NCBI RefSeq assembly: GCF_025359345.1
Contig: NZ_JANYGQ010000028.1
Location: 124,001 to 188,000, forward strand
DNA: 64,000 bases
Direction: 5' to 3'
DNA from: Mucilaginibacter sp.
Lineage (GTDB): Bacteria; Bacteroidota; Bacteroidia; Sphingobacteriales; Sphingobacteriaceae
The translations under genes and the position numbers were made by a program. Positions within the stretch are counted from its first letter, which is position 1, and each line of letters begins with the position of its first letter. Below are positions 8,343-16,947 of the stretch, in pieces. The notes under the pieces were generated by a model, which was not told the DNA's origin, ran no database searches, and worked only from the letters and a program-made list of their open reading frames with translations.

Positions 8343-9059
8343 ATGAAAAAAGTATTGATAACCGGCGCCAATAAAAGTATTGGCTTCGAAACCGCAAAAC
8401 AGCTATTAGCTTTAGATTATTATGTTTATTTGGGTAGCCGCGATTTGTAAAAAGGCGAAGCTGCGGCAAAGCAACTGCAGTCGACCAATGTAAAGGCAAT
8501 ACAGATTGATATTAGCAACTCTCAGTCGATAGCCGAAGCGCGGAAAAATATCGGTGAGTTGGACGTGCTGATAAATAACGCAGGCATCAGCGGCGGCTTT
8601 CCGCAGGATACTCACTCAACTTCTATCGCAACCATACGCCAAGTTTTTGACACCAATTTTTTCGGGACTATACAGGTTACACAGGCTTTTATTGATTTGC
8701 TTAGGAAATCGCCTGAACCGCGGATTGTAAATGTAACTTCGGGCCTGGCGTCGTTGACCTTGCATAACGATCCGTCGTGGCAATACTATAAGGTAAAGGG
8801 AGCGGCGTACGGTCCTTCGAAAACGGCATTAAACGCTTATACTGTTGTGCTAGCTTACGAGTTAAAGGATACCGCTTTTAAAGTGAATGTGGTAGACCCC
8901 GGTTATACTGCAACAGACTTTAATCACCATAGCGGCCCCCGGAATGTAACTGATGCAGCAGCAGATGTAGTAAAATTTGCCGTCCTGGATGCCGACGGGC
9001 CAAGCGGTATGTTTTATAGTGTGGATAATAATCCTGAAACAGGTGTTAGCCCCTGGTAA
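8343..9059 (+). pseudogene. Short-chain dehydrogenase/reductase with in-frame stop
   Basis: Reading from 8343 gives the SDR N-terminus with the cofactor motif TGANKSIGFE. Codon 36 is then TAA (8448-8450), and the same frame continues without a shift through KGEAAAKQLQ, the NNAG motif, and the catalytic Tyr and Lys in AAYGPSKTALN to a normal end near 238 codons. A single base change (for example GAA or AAA to TAA) explains the break. If translated, only a downstream TTG at 8559 would give a fragment lacking the NAD(P)-binding loop. A sequencing error is the alternative. All other SDR hallmarks are intact, so the lesion is recent. Confidence 0.85.
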
Positions 9060-9060
9060 A

Positions 9061-9789
9061 TTACATCCGCCCTGCGGTAAGCAAAAGCGATACACAGTTA
9101 ATTATACAATGCAACGCATACCCCCACCAAAAACCATTTTTAAAACGGATAAACGTTATTGCCCAGCCCATTAAAAGCTGCGGCAATACGTATATGGGGT
9201 AAATCCATATCAGCGGCCATTGAATGGGTATGTAATTGCCAATGTGCATTAAGCCAAATAAGCACATGGATAGGATAATTAACTGCTTACGGAAGCGGTG
9301 ATCGCTAATGGAGAGGCCTGCCGGCACAAACAACATACCAGCCGTATAAATCAATACGCATGTGCTCAGCTGCAAGGCTAGGTTTAAACCTTTAATTTGA
9401 GTGAGATTATGAAAAATAGCGCCTGTAAATAAAAATACAGCAACCGAGCAAGCCAGCGCAATATGCCGTTTTTTTAAGGATAATGGGAGCCGGAAAACAA
9501 CTTCTTCCAACAAGGGGCCGATGAGGCCGATGTAAACCACAGCCCGCCAATAACCCATTTTTTGAAAGAAATGTTTCATGCCGTCACGCCCTGCATTGCT
9601 AATCGTTTTTGCATGTAGTGTATGCACAACAAAATGGTCAGCAAGTACAATAAGTGGTGCGACTAAAAATAATGCGAGGAAAAGCAGACCATATGTTTTA
9701 AGTAAAGTAGCGATCCTCACGCCAAATGATTCCCGTCCCAACGATGGAAAGTTGGGATATTCGCTTACTCTAAAAATTTGTTCGAGCAC
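9061..9789 (-). CDS. CPBP (CAAX/ABI) family intramembrane metalloprotease
   Basis: 242 residues, about six to seven hydrophobic segments. The family glutamate motif EEVVFR is at about residues 115-120. The histidine motifs are FGLMHIGNY and, near the C-terminus, HCIIN. These residues bind the metal in Rce1-like membrane proteases. Bacterial members include bacteriocin self-immunity proteins and regulators; a substrate cannot be assigned here. Its stop lies 1 bp from the stop of the convergent SDR pseudogene. Confidence 0.88.
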   Translation of the reverse strand: MLEQIFRVSEYPNFPSLGRESFGVRIATLLKTYGLLFLALFLVAPLIVLADHFVVHTLHAKTISNAGRDGMKHFFQKMGYWRAVVYIGLIGPLLEEVVFRLPLSLKKRHIALACSVAVFLFTGAIFHNLTQIKGLNLALQLSTCVLIYTAGMLFVPAGLSISDHRFRKQLIILSMCLFGLMHIGNYIPIQWPLIWIYPIYVLPQLLMGWAITFIRFKNGFWWGYALHCIINCVSLLLTAGRM

Positions 9790-9851
9790 GTTAATTTGAT
9801 AATGCGGTGATTTGAAGATTAAAAAAGATGTATATAACGACTGAAATAGCG

Positions 9852-10427
9852 TTATCCGATTTTTTTCAGTGCCCTCTCGGCTTCTTTTATTATTAGTTTG
9901 TTTTTATGCCCTAGTAGTATTTCAATTTTTTCTTTTGCTTTCTTTGATTTCAGCCTCCCTAATGCATCCAACGCATGTGGAGCTACTTCAAAATCATCCA
10001 ATAATTTAATTAAAACAATTTCAGACTGTTTAGATTTTATCTTTCCTAACGCTGCAACAAACATCTGCCTTGATATGCCATTTTCCCGGTCTTGAACTAT
10101 CTGCAAAATATTTTCTGCATCTTCATTCGTTATTATTGTATAAAAGGCATTTCCAATCGCCCATCGTAAAGAAGTTTCGTTTTTTGGGATTTGATTATAT
10201 TCTTCAATTAATACTTTATTAGCCACGCCGGCAGCATCTTTCACAGTTAAGGCCCTTATAACTCCTTCTTTTACTTTAATGTCGTCGATTCCTTTTTTCA
10301 GTAAACTGCTTAAAATAGGGATTGCCGCCGCGTAGCGTTTGCCACTATTCACTAAATCATAGATATTGGTTATTTCTATTCCGACTTTTTGCAATTCAGT
10401 CTTAATTTCGGTCATATCTACTGGCAT
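9852..10427 (-). CDS. HEAT-repeat protein
   Basis: 191 residues, almost entirely paired alpha helices. Repeats are visible around ILQIVQDRENGISRQMFVAA, LIKLLDDFEVAPHALDALGR and IEILLGHKNKLIIKEAERAL, typical of HEAT/PBS-lyase-type repeats. No enzyme motif, signal peptide or membrane segment is present, so it is probably a cytoplasmic protein-binding scaffold. Two possible starts lie 12 bp apart (MPVDMTEI); the second ATG at 10415 is equally plausible. The gene is AT-richer than its neighbours, which may point to later acquisition. Confidence 0.7.
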   Translation of the reverse strand: MPVDMTEIKTELQKVGIEITNIYDLVNSGKRYAAAIPILSSLLKKGIDDIKVKEGVIRALTVKDAAGVANKVLIEEYNQIPKNETSLRWAIGNAFYTIITNEDAENILQIVQDRENGISRQMFVAALGKIKSKQSEIVLIKLLDDFEVAPHALDALGRLKSKKAKEKIEILLGHKNKLIIKEAERALKKIG

Positions 10428-10490
10428 TACTATTCGATTTTGTGCGTTTATATAAGCCGACGATTTAGAAAGATAATTATTTGGTTATAA

Positions 10491-10522
10491 TTTTCAAATC
10501 GCCAAATCTTCAAATTAAAAAA
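10491..10522. repeat. Word repeat (TTTCAAATC/GATTTGAAG family)
   Basis: TTTTCAAATCGCCAAATC followed by TTCAAATTAAAAAATC, directly after the acyl-CoA ligase stop at 10523 on the minus strand. The complementary form GATTTGAAGATT occurs at about 9811-9822, beyond the HEAT gene. The HEAT gene is thus bracketed by inverted copies. Confidence 0.5.
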
Positions 10523-12436
10523 TCAATCCGCTTCAGTTTCACCTAAATACAAATCATCAATATCCTTCGCATATTTCTTTTCAATCACCTTGCGCTTCGC
10601 TTTCATGGTTGGCGTTATTTCGCCATCTTCAATGCTGAAAGGTTTGCGTTTTACTTTGAAGTTTTTTATCCGCTCAAATTTTGCCAGTTCGTTCGAGAAT
10701 TTTTTGATGTCCTCGCCAATCCATTCTACAATTTCTTTGTCGTCGATAAATACGTCCGGCTTTTCAAAAAATTCATTGCTAAGTTTAAAAACTTCCTGCA
10801 GGGTTTCCTTCGCCGGTACAATTATGGCGGTAATGTATTCGCGTTTATCGCCAATCAAAAAAATCTGTTCAATTTTGGGGCTTTTTAAATAGGTGTTTTC
10901 AACAGGTGTGGGGTATATGTTTTTACCATAGGCATTTACCAGCATGTTCTTCAACCTGTCGGTTATTTGCAGGTTGCCCCTGAAATACCGGCCAATATCG
11001 CCGGTATGGAACCAGCCATCCGCATCAATAACTGTCGCAGTTTCTTCCGGTTTGTTCCAATAGCCCTTCATCACACAATGCCCACGCACAATTATCTCGC
11101 CTTCTTCCGATTGGAAATCTTCTTTAAAAGTATCGTGTGTTTGTATGGTATAAATTTGTTTGGTATCCACGTTTTGTATGGCCACCTCGATACCAGGAAT
11201 AATACGTCCAACTGTACCGTAAATTATACGGTGATCCTCGGTAACTGACATTACCGGCGATGTTTCCGTCAGCCCAAAGCCCTCCAGTATTTTGATGCCT
11301 AAATCGCCAAAAAATTCACCGATATTTTTAGGCAACGCGCCACCGCCAGAAAGCATTATTTTTAATCTGCCGCCGGTTTTTTCTTTTATTTTACTAAACA
11401 CCAATTTTTCGGCGAGTGCATGCTGGCTGCTCAATATCAGGCCCGGAGTTTTACCAGCTTCCTTTTTCAGTCTTACTTCGCGGCCTATTTTAAGCGCCCA
11501 TAAAAATATTTTTGATTTCACGCCACCTGCGCTGGTGCCGTTTTTCATGGCCTTGTCGTGTATGCGCTCCAGTAAGCGTGGTACGCAATTCATTATGGTA
11601 GGCCTAACCTCGGCCATGTTTTTGGCAAGCAGGTCGAGGCTTTGCGCAAAGGCTATCCGGCTGCCGGTAAAAAGGCAAACATGGTAAGTTGCGGTACGTT
11701 CAAATACGTGCGATAGTGGTAAAAATGACAAGAAGATATCTGCGGTTTCAATAATCGGTATTTGTATTAAGCTCACCCTGGCATTTTCGGTAAGGTTATA
11801 ATGGGTAAGCATAACACCTTTTGGCGTGCCGGTTGTGCCCGAAGTATAGATAAGGCACGATAAATCAGACGGTAAAATGCTTTCCCGGGCACCGTTAATC
11901 GCTCTTGTATAACTATCAACCAACGTTAAACCTTCCTCAATCACTTGTTTGAAGCCAATAACCCCTGCGTTGAGCGTTAGCTTGGCTACCGATTTTTCGA
12001 AATCGTCAAATGTCGGTATTACCCGTATTAAGTTGGGGCAGTTATTGGCTATCCGAACAATTTTCCGTAATAGGAAAGGGTTGCCGACAATAATCGTCCG
12101 TGCACCGGAGTCATTTAAAATATACTCTATATCCGTTTCTGAGAGGGTAGGGTAGATGGAGGTATTTACGGCGCCTATTTGCTGCAGCGCCTGGTCGTAA
12201 TAAACGTAATCGGGGCCGTTTTCAACTATCAGGGCCAGCCGGTCGCCTTTTTTTATGCCGATGCTTAGTAACCAGGCCGAAATGGCATCTATCTTCTCCA
12301 GCGCCTGCCGGTAGCTGATTTCAACCCATACATCGCCAACTTTGTGGCTCATAAAGGTTTCAGTATCGGGATGGATGTTTTTTACAATATTGCGGATGAG
12401 GCTGGGGATAGTTGATTGTTCAGCGGCCGTGTTCAT
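10523..12436 (-). CDS. Long-chain fatty-acid CoA ligase (AMP-forming)
   Basis: 637 residues. It activates fatty acids to acyl-CoA through an acyl-adenylate. The ATP/AMP signature YTSGTTGTPKGVMLTHYN lies near residue 190-207. The adenylate motif is GFGLTETSPV, the fatty-acyl/hinge region is GWFHTGDIGRY, and the C-terminal catalytic Lys lies in ITPTMKAKRKVI. Length and motif order fit the long-chain (FadD/FAA-like) group. No beta-oxidation genes are adjacent. The frame begins with ATG at 12436, about 28 nt after a TAGATTTG promoter box. Confidence 0.94.
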   Translation of the reverse strand: MNTAAEQSTIPSLIRNIVKNIHPDTETFMSHKVGDVWVEISYRQALEKIDAISAWLLSIGIKKGDRLALIVENGPDYVYYDQALQQIGAVNTSIYPTLSETDIEYILNDSGARTIIVGNPFLLRKIVRIANNCPNLIRVIPTFDDFEKSVAKLTLNAGVIGFKQVIEEGLTLVDSYTRAINGARESILPSDLSCLIYTSGTTGTPKGVMLTHYNLTENARVSLIQIPIIETADIFLSFLPLSHVFERTATYHVCLFTGSRIAFAQSLDLLAKNMAEVRPTIMNCVPRLLERIHDKAMKNGTSAGGVKSKIFLWALKIGREVRLKKEAGKTPGLILSSQHALAEKLVFSKIKEKTGGRLKIMLSGGGALPKNIGEFFGDLGIKILEGFGLTETSPVMSVTEDHRIIYGTVGRIIPGIEVAIQNVDTKQIYTIQTHDTFKEDFQSEEGEIIVRGHCVMKGYWNKPEETATVIDADGWFHTGDIGRYFRGNLQITDRLKNMLVNAYGKNIYPTPVENTYLKSPKIEQIFLIGDKREYITAIIVPAKETLQEVFKLSNEFFEKPDVFIDDKEIVEWIGEDIKKFSNELAKFERIKNFKVKRKPFSIEDGEITPTMKAKRKVIEKKYAKDIDDLYLGETEAD

Positions 12437-12463
12437 TCGTATAAAAAGGGTTTATGATGATAA

Positions 12464-12471
12464 CAAATCTA
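12464..12471 (-). promoter_or_regulatory. Promoter box of the acyl-CoA ligase
   Basis: On the minus strand TAGATTTG matches TAnnTTTG. The leader would be about 20 nt. No exact TTG is seen at the expected distance upstream. Confidence 0.5.
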
Positions 12472-12760
12472 TTAAATGATTTCACAGATTGAAGAATATT
12501 TTAACACGATTAGAGGATTGAAAGGATTTTCAGGATTTGATTGGGATTTTGATTTTTTAAACTACATTTATGGCATAATTACTTTAACCACATATAAAAT
12601 CAGGATTACCAAAAATCCGGCCTGCTAAACAGGTTGTTTTAGGTTGATTTACAAATCAGCCAGTGTACGTTACACCCAATTTCTTTCAAATTAATTAATA
12701 CAATTTTGATACTTTAAGCATCTGCATTATTATGCGCTTTGCTTTTAATAATGATAAAAA
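12472..12760. other. Intergenic stretch with GGATTTTGATT-type words
   Basis: No gene is visible. Between about 12498 and 12557 the words AGGATTGA, AGGATTTTCAGGATTTGATT and GGGATTTTGATTTTT follow each other as degenerate near-tandem copies. They resemble the other word-repeat spacers in the window but lack a clear opposite arm. The rest is AT-rich and should contain the promoter of the gene at 12761. Confidence 0.45.
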
Positions 12761-13141
12761 ATGGAACAAAAATCCAACAAAGAAATATTAGCCGACATGT
12801 ATAGGCACATTATTCGCGATTTGCGCATTGATTTATTGGATGTATACGTCCACGAGGATTATATACAGCATAGCCCCATGCTGCCGGATGGAAAAGCCGG
12901 GCTGCTGAAAGCTTTAACTTATTTAAAAGCAATGCCAAAACCCGTAGAAGCGAGTCCTTCGCCGGTGGTGCGAATGATAGCGGAAGGCGATTTAGTAATG
13001 GCCCATCTTGATGTTACCTTTATGGGTAAGCGCCGGGCAGTTATAGATATTTTCAGGTTTAGGGATGGCAAAGTAATTGAGCATTGGGATGTACAGCAGG
13101 ATGTGCCGGATGAGATGCCACATGGGAATGGGATGTTTTAA
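12761..13141 (+). CDS. SnoaL-like (NTF2 fold) protein
   Basis: 126 residues with the NTF2/SnoaL pattern: an N-terminal helix, then YVHEDYIQHSPMLPDGKAGL, and the C-terminal strand signature IDIFRFRDGKVIEHWDVQQ. SnoaL-like proteins include polyketide cyclases, steroid-isomerase-like enzymes and many of unknown role. The conserved His and Asp of the pocket are present (QHSP, HWD). It is cytoplasmic and monocistronic. Its TAA stop is the first base triplet of a bidirectional terminator shared with the convergent DUF2625 gene. Confidence 0.85.
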   Translation: MEQKSNKEILADMYRHIIRDLRIDLLDVYVHEDYIQHSPMLPDGKAGLLKALTYLKAMPKPVEASPSPVVRMIAEGDLVMAHLDVTFMGKRRAVIDIFRFRDGKVIEHWDVQQDVPDEMPHGNGMF

Positions 13142-13178
13142 AACTAATAAGCCCCGAATTTTCGGGGCTTATTAGTTT
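13141..13178. terminator. Perfect 18-bp bidirectional terminator
   Basis: AAACTAATAAGCCCCGAA and its exact complement are separated by TT, giving a symmetric hairpin with T runs on both strands. The stop codons of both convergent genes (13139-13141 and 13177-13179) sit at the base of the stem. Confidence 0.93.
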
Positions 13179-13935
13179 ATTTTGTTATCGGTAACTGTTT
13201 TAACGCATCAGTCTCTAACCGGTATATTTCTTCAATGGGGACAACTTTGCGACTGTCTTTTTCTATATCCTTGCCTTCAACGGTCCACGTAAACGGGTAG
13301 ATAGAAAATCCTTTATTGCCTGTTATTCCGGTCATATCGGCCCGCCAGCTCTTCCATCTTAACTTGTCATAAAATTGATCCATATTCCCCACCAAACAAA
13401 AATCGATAAACTCTGAGTAACCTATATGTAGCGATTCCCATTTTAAATCATCGGGCGCCAGGTAGTAAACCTTTCCCAACTCAGGGCCTAAAGCGCCGCC
13501 ATTAATAGCAAAAAAGCCACCTATCACATCGTCGGCGACTAACAAAAATTGAGGCTTTTCTCCAAACTCCTTAAATGTTTTTCCTTTGTTCCATTCGGAT
13601 AATGTGCGATCCAGTTTTTCATTTCCCGAACCTAATATTCTTATCCAGCCGTCATCAATTAAAATCCCACCAGAAAAATAAACGATAGCACCCATTATTG
13701 AATGCGTAGTTACCTGTGTTTGGTACAAAGTTTCGTTTGCCTTTGCCGGGTTTACAGGCAGAATTTCAAATTTATTCCGGGCTATTTTGGTAGCGTGCAT
13801 AAATGCACCCCAGCCGGAAGTATCAGCAGTTAGCTCCTCAACCGGTCGCATTTTGCTCTGAGCAATAGAACTATTAATTCGGGCCAGCAAAAAGAAGCTT
13901 AGAATAAACAGGCTTAGTTTGAACGGATGTTTCAT
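13177..13935 (-). CDS. Secreted DUF2625 family protein
   Basis: 252 residues. The N-terminus is a signal peptide (hydrophobic LSLFILSFFLLA, cleavage near SSIAQS). The mature part follows the DUF2625 pattern as I remember it: RPVEELTADTSGWGAFM near the start, FSGGILIDDGWIRILGSG, GGFFAINGGALGP and FDKLRWKSW-like blocks. Function of the family is not known to me. Cytoplasmic homologues lacking the signal exist, so the export signal is notable. The gene is convergent with SnoaL; just upstream on the same strand lies the isc operon, separated by its own terminator. Confidence 0.85.
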   Translation of the reverse strand: MKHPFKLSLFILSFFLLARINSSIAQSKMRPVEELTADTSGWGAFMHATKIARNKFEILPVNPAKANETLYQTQVTTHSIMGAIVYFSGGILIDDGWIRILGSGNEKLDRTLSEWNKGKTFKEFGEKPQFLLVADDVIGGFFAINGGALGPELGKVYYLAPDDLKWESLHIGYSEFIDFCLVGNMDQFYDKLRWKSWRADMTGITGNKGFSIYPFTWTVEGKDIEKDSRKVVPIEEIYRLETDALKQLPITK

Positions 13936-13969
13936 GACGTGTAAATATAGGAGGTAATATAAAACAAAA

Positions 13970-13994
13970 AAAAGCCCCGAAAAACGGGGCTTTT
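13970..13994 (-). terminator. Terminator of the isc operon
   Basis: AAAAGCCCCG and CGGGGCTTTT pair over a 5-nt loop. Read on the minus strand the stem ends in a run of T, 23 nt after the iscA stop. Confidence 0.9.
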
Positions 13995-14016
13995 GAATTA
14001 TAAAATATTTTGTGTT

Positions 14017-14343
14017 TTATACAGAAAAACTTTCCCCACACCCGCAAGTCCTGCTTGCATTCGGATTATGGAAATTAAACCCTTTGCCATTCAGTCCGTC
14101 CGAAAAATCAAGCTCGGTGCCGGCCAGGTAAAGGAACGATTTCATATCAAGGGCAATGCGTATATCCCGGTCTTCAAAAAACTGGTCGCCTTTTTTTATT
14201 TCGTTATCAAAATCAAGGTTGTATGATAAGCCCGAACATCCCCCTCCCTGTACAGATACCCTCAAGAAATACGAAGCATCAAGCCCGGAATCAGTCATGA
14301 GATGATCTATTTTGCTTTTTGCTTTATCAGTTATTGTTATCAT
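14017..14343 (-). CDS. iscA: A-type iron-sulfur carrier (HesB/IscA)
   Basis: 108 residues. The three cluster-binding cysteines are in GGGCSGLSY and the C-terminal CGCGESF. A-type carriers accept Fe-S clusters from the IscU scaffold and pass them to targets. The ATG at 14343 (MITITDKAKSKI) is chosen. A longer reading from 14382 would add residues translated from the word-repeat spacer and is unlikely. It is third in iscS-iscU-iscA on the minus strand. hscA, hscB and fdx are absent from the cluster. No iscR is next to it. Confidence 0.93.
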   Translation of the reverse strand: MITITDKAKSKIDHLMTDSGLDASYFLRVSVQGGGCSGLSYNLDFDNEIKKGDQFFEDRDIRIALDMKSFLYLAGTELDFSDGLNGKGFNFHNPNASRTCGCGESFSV

Positions 14344-14431
14344 TTTTTGTTTAGATTCAAGAATCAAGAAAGCAAGAATCAAGAAAAATTAGTCTTGAAT
14401 CTTGACTCTTATGGTCTTGGCTCTGTTCTTA
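14344..14431. repeat. Word-repeat spacer (AGAATCAAGA family) between iscU and iscA
   Basis: Near-tandem AGAATCAAGA words (about 14358-14388) face the complementary words TCTTGAATCTTGACTCTT and GGTCTTGGCTCTG (about 14393-14425). On the minus strand the repeat begins exactly at the iscU stop (TAAGAACAGAGCC). The same family fills 37279-37390. Confidence 0.8.
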
Positions 14432-14842
14432 GTGATGTACTTTTTCGCTTTCAATTGGCGCCATACCGTTTTTTACGCGGTAATCGTTAATTGCTGCTTT
14501 AATAGCATCTTCGGCCAATACCGAGCAGTGAATTTTTACCGGTGGCAAAGCCAGTTCTTCAACAATATCCATGTTGTCAATCTTCATGGCATCGTCAATG
14601 CTTTTACCTTTAAGCCATTCTGTAGCTAATGATGATGATGCAATAGCCGAACCGCAGCCGAATGTTTTAAACTTGGCGTCAGTAATCATATTGTTATCAT
14701 CAACCTGGATTTGCAGGCGCATAACGTCGCCGCATTCAGGGGCACCAACCAAACCTGTACCTACCTTGTGGTTACTTTTGTCCAAAGTGCCAACATTGCG
14801 GGGGTTGGTGTAGTGGTCAATTACTTTTTCTGAATAAGCCAT
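14429..14842 (-). CDS. iscU: Fe-S cluster assembly scaffold IscU
   Basis: 137 residues. IscU assembles the [2Fe-2S] cluster from sulfur donated by IscS. The three ligand cysteines are at 37 (APECGD), 63 (FGCGSA) and 106 (KIHCS). The LPPVK motif at 99-103 is the chaperone (HscA) recognition loop, although hsc genes are not nearby. The C-terminal tail ends in a short His-containing extension (SEKVHH). It is the middle gene of iscSUA. Confidence 0.97.
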   Translation of the reverse strand: MAYSEKVIDHYTNPRNVGTLDKSNHKVGTGLVGAPECGDVMRLQIQVDDNNMITDAKFKTFGCGSAIASSSLATEWLKGKSIDDAMKIDNMDIVEELALPPVKIHCSVLAEDAIKAAINDYRVKNGMAPIESEKVHH

Positions 14843-14925
14843 TTTTATCTTTATTAATAGTCGTTGTAATAGTTGTTATATCAAAAATAATTCCGAAATC
14901 GACAATCCGACTCTCGAAATCAATA

Positions 14926-16137
14926 TTAATGTTCTGCCCACTCAATCGAGTCAAGGTCAATTCCTTCTTTAAACATTTCCCAAAGTGGTGAAAGTTCACG
15001 AAGGTGGGTTACTGCTTTTTTGGTTATCTCAACAGCGTAGTCAACTTCCTCATCGGTTGTAAACCTGCCCAAGCCAAAACGGATTGAAGAATGCGCCAAA
15101 TCGTCTGACAAACCAAGGCTTTTCAACACATATGATGGCTCCAATGAAGCTGATGTACAGGCCGAACCGGATGACACTGCCAAATCTTTCATAGCCATCA
15201 TTAAGCCTTCGCCTTCAACATATTTGAAGGAAATATTGGCTACATGTGGTAAGCGATGTTCAACATTGCCGTTTACATAGCTTTCTTCTAATACAGTTAA
15301 TTCAGCCTGCAGCCTGTCGCGCATTACAGATAAGCGTTTTGCTTCGCTTTCCATTTCAAGTCCGCAAAGCTCACAAGCTTTACCGAGACCAACAATACCC
15401 GGAACGTTCAATGTACCAGAACGCATTCCGCGCTCGTGGCCGCCACCGTCCATTTGAGCGGTAACTTTAACCCTTGGGCCTTTGCGGCGCACGTATAATG
15501 CACCAACGCCCTTAGGGCCGTATATTTTGTGTGCCGATAAAGCCAGTAAGTCGATACCGTCTTTATTTACATCCACAGGGATTTTGCCAACTGCTTGCAC
15601 AGCATCTGTCATAAACAATGCGCCGTGTTTGTGTGCAATGGCAGATATTTCTTTTATGGGTTGGATAACGCCGATCTCGTTATTGCCATACATTACCGAT
15701 ACCAGGATAGTTTCAGGTGTCATAGCTGCTTCAAGCAGGGCAAGGTCAAGTATGCCATCTTCTTTAACCGGCAGGTAAGTAACTTTACCACCAAGTTTTT
15801 CAACATGTTTGCAGGCATCAAGTACGGCTTTATGTTCTGTAACCGTGGTTATAATGTGGTTGCCTTTTTCTTTGTACATCTCAAACACACCTTTAATTGC
15901 AAGGTTGTCTGACTCCGTTGCACCCGATGTGAAAATAATTTCCTTTTCGCTGGCGCCTATTAATTTGGCCACCTGCTCGCGGGCATAATCAACACCTTCT
16001 TCGGCTACCCAGCCAAATGGGTGGTTACGGCTTGCGGCATTGCCAAATTTTGTAGTGAAATAAGGCAGCATGGCCTCAAGTACCCTTGGGTCCATCGGCG
16101 TTGTGGCGTTATTATCTAAATAGATCGGGAGATTCAT
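14926..16137 (-). CDS. iscS: Cysteine desulfurase IscS
   Basis: 403 residues. This PLP enzyme takes sulfur from cysteine as an enzyme-bound persulfide. The Schiff-base Lys is at 204 (SAHKIYGPKG) and the persulfide-bearing Cys at about 327 (SSGSACTSAS). Other class V aminotransferase marks are YLDNNATTP at the start and TSGATESDN. Length matches group I IscS. It is first in the iscSUA operon, 83 bp before iscU. Two TAnnTTTG boxes stand upstream of the start. Confidence 0.97.
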   Translation of the reverse strand: MNLPIYLDNNATTPMDPRVLEAMLPYFTTKFGNAASRNHPFGWVAEEGVDYAREQVAKLIGASEKEIIFTSGATESDNLAIKGVFEMYKEKGNHIITTVTEHKAVLDACKHVEKLGGKVTYLPVKEDGILDLALLEAAMTPETILVSVMYGNNEIGVIQPIKEISAIAHKHGALFMTDAVQAVGKIPVDVNKDGIDLLALSAHKIYGPKGVGALYVRRKGPRVKVTAQMDGGGHERGMRSGTLNVPGIVGLGKACELCGLEMESEAKRLSVMRDRLQAELTVLEESYVNGNVEHRLPHVANISFKYVEGEGLMMAMKDLAVSSGSACTSASLEPSYVLKSLGLSDDLAHSSIRFGLGRFTTDEEVDYAVEITKKAVTHLRELSPLWEMFKEGIDLDSIEWAEH

Positions 16138-16141
16138 AGTT

Positions 16142-16166
16142 CAAAAATATTAACAAAACAAAGGTA
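16142..16166 (-). promoter_or_regulatory. Two candidate promoter boxes for iscSUA
   Basis: On the minus strand TACCTTTG (16159-16166) and TATTTTTG (16142-16149) both fit TAnnTTTG. The second would give an almost leaderless iscS message. No IscR-like operator is evident. Confidence 0.45.
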
Positions 16167-16242
16167 GGTAACTTTTATTTAAAATCATTAAAAATAAGGA
16201 CTAAAATACCTTAAACCAGTCAATAATTTACAATATTTGGAC

Positions 16243-16644
16243 ATGAACAAGATAGAGCATATTGGAATTGCCGTAAGTAACCTGCAAACCGCCGGCGAGA
16301 TATACCAAAAGCTGCTGAATACAACTGTTTATAAAACAGAAGAAGTGCTATCTGAAGGAGTAAAAACGGCTTTTTTGATGAATGGGCCCAATAAAATAGA
16401 ATTACTGGAAGCCACCAACCCCGACAGCCCGATTGCTAAATTTATTGCTAAAAAAGGGGAGGGGATACATCATATAGCGTTTGATGTGAGCGATATAAGG
16501 GCCGAAATGGCGAGGTTAAAGACTGAAGGTTTTGTACTGTTAAATGACGAACCGAAGTTAGGTGCCGATAATAAACTGGTTTGTTTTGTGCACCCGAAAA
16601 GTGCGAATGGGGTACTGGTGGAGTTGTGCCAGGAGGTTAAATAA
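16243..16644 (+). CDS. mce: Methylmalonyl-CoA epimerase
   Basis: 133 residues, a VOC/glyoxalase-fold protein with two beta-alpha-beta modules. MNKIEHIGIAVSNL and GIHHIAFDVSDI supply the metal-binding His residues; IELLEA and VLVELCQ supply the Glu residues. It interconverts (R)- and (S)-methylmalonyl-CoA in the propionate/succinate pathway. The ATG at 16243 is used; a TTG two codons earlier lies inside an AATATTTG promoter-like box. The mutase genes are not in the window. Confidence 0.9.
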   Translation: MNKIEHIGIAVSNLQTAGEIYQKLLNTTVYKTEEVLSEGVKTAFLMNGPNKIELLEATNPDSPIAKFIAKKGEGIHHIAFDVSDIRAEMARLKTEGFVLLNDEPKLGADNKLVCFVHPKSANGVLVELCQEVK

Positions 16645-16947
16645 TAGGTAGCTTTTTTGAGAAAGTGGGTTTACGTTGGGTTTACACATTTGGGGTTTAC
16701 ACTTGATTATATCGTTGATAATCAAATATTTAAGTCGAAATACTATATGACTTGGGGTTTGCACTATTAACTCAAAATATAAGCACTCCACTTATCTGCA
16801 AAATTTCCAAAAAGTTAAGAAAACAATATCTTCAGGCAACAATCCGTCCAAAATAACGTATTAAACGACTGTAAGTCGTTTTGAGCAAATTGAAAAATAA
16901 AGCATCACGACTAAAAGCAGATTTCAGTTGAAACGGATAGTTTGTGA
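16645..16947. other. Spacer with direct repeats of GGGTTTACA
   Basis: No gene. Copies of GGGTTTAC occur near 16667, 16678 and 16693 with a degenerate GGGTTTGCAC near 16755. After the third copy, TTGATTAT and ATAATCAA (about 16703-16725) form a dyad. The array could be a protein-binding region or the remnant of a recombination site; nothing else identifies it. Confidence 0.5.
16863..16882 (+). terminator. Probable terminator hairpin
   Basis: AAACGACT and AGTCGTTT pair over GTA and are followed by a short T run on the plus strand. It lies about 220 bp after mce, so it may end a longer 3' region. Confidence 0.5.

Noticed and set aside
16558..16791. 77-codon minus-strand frame overlapping the mce end
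   Set aside because: It overlaps a well-supported gene and the GGGTTTACA repeat array and has no family features.
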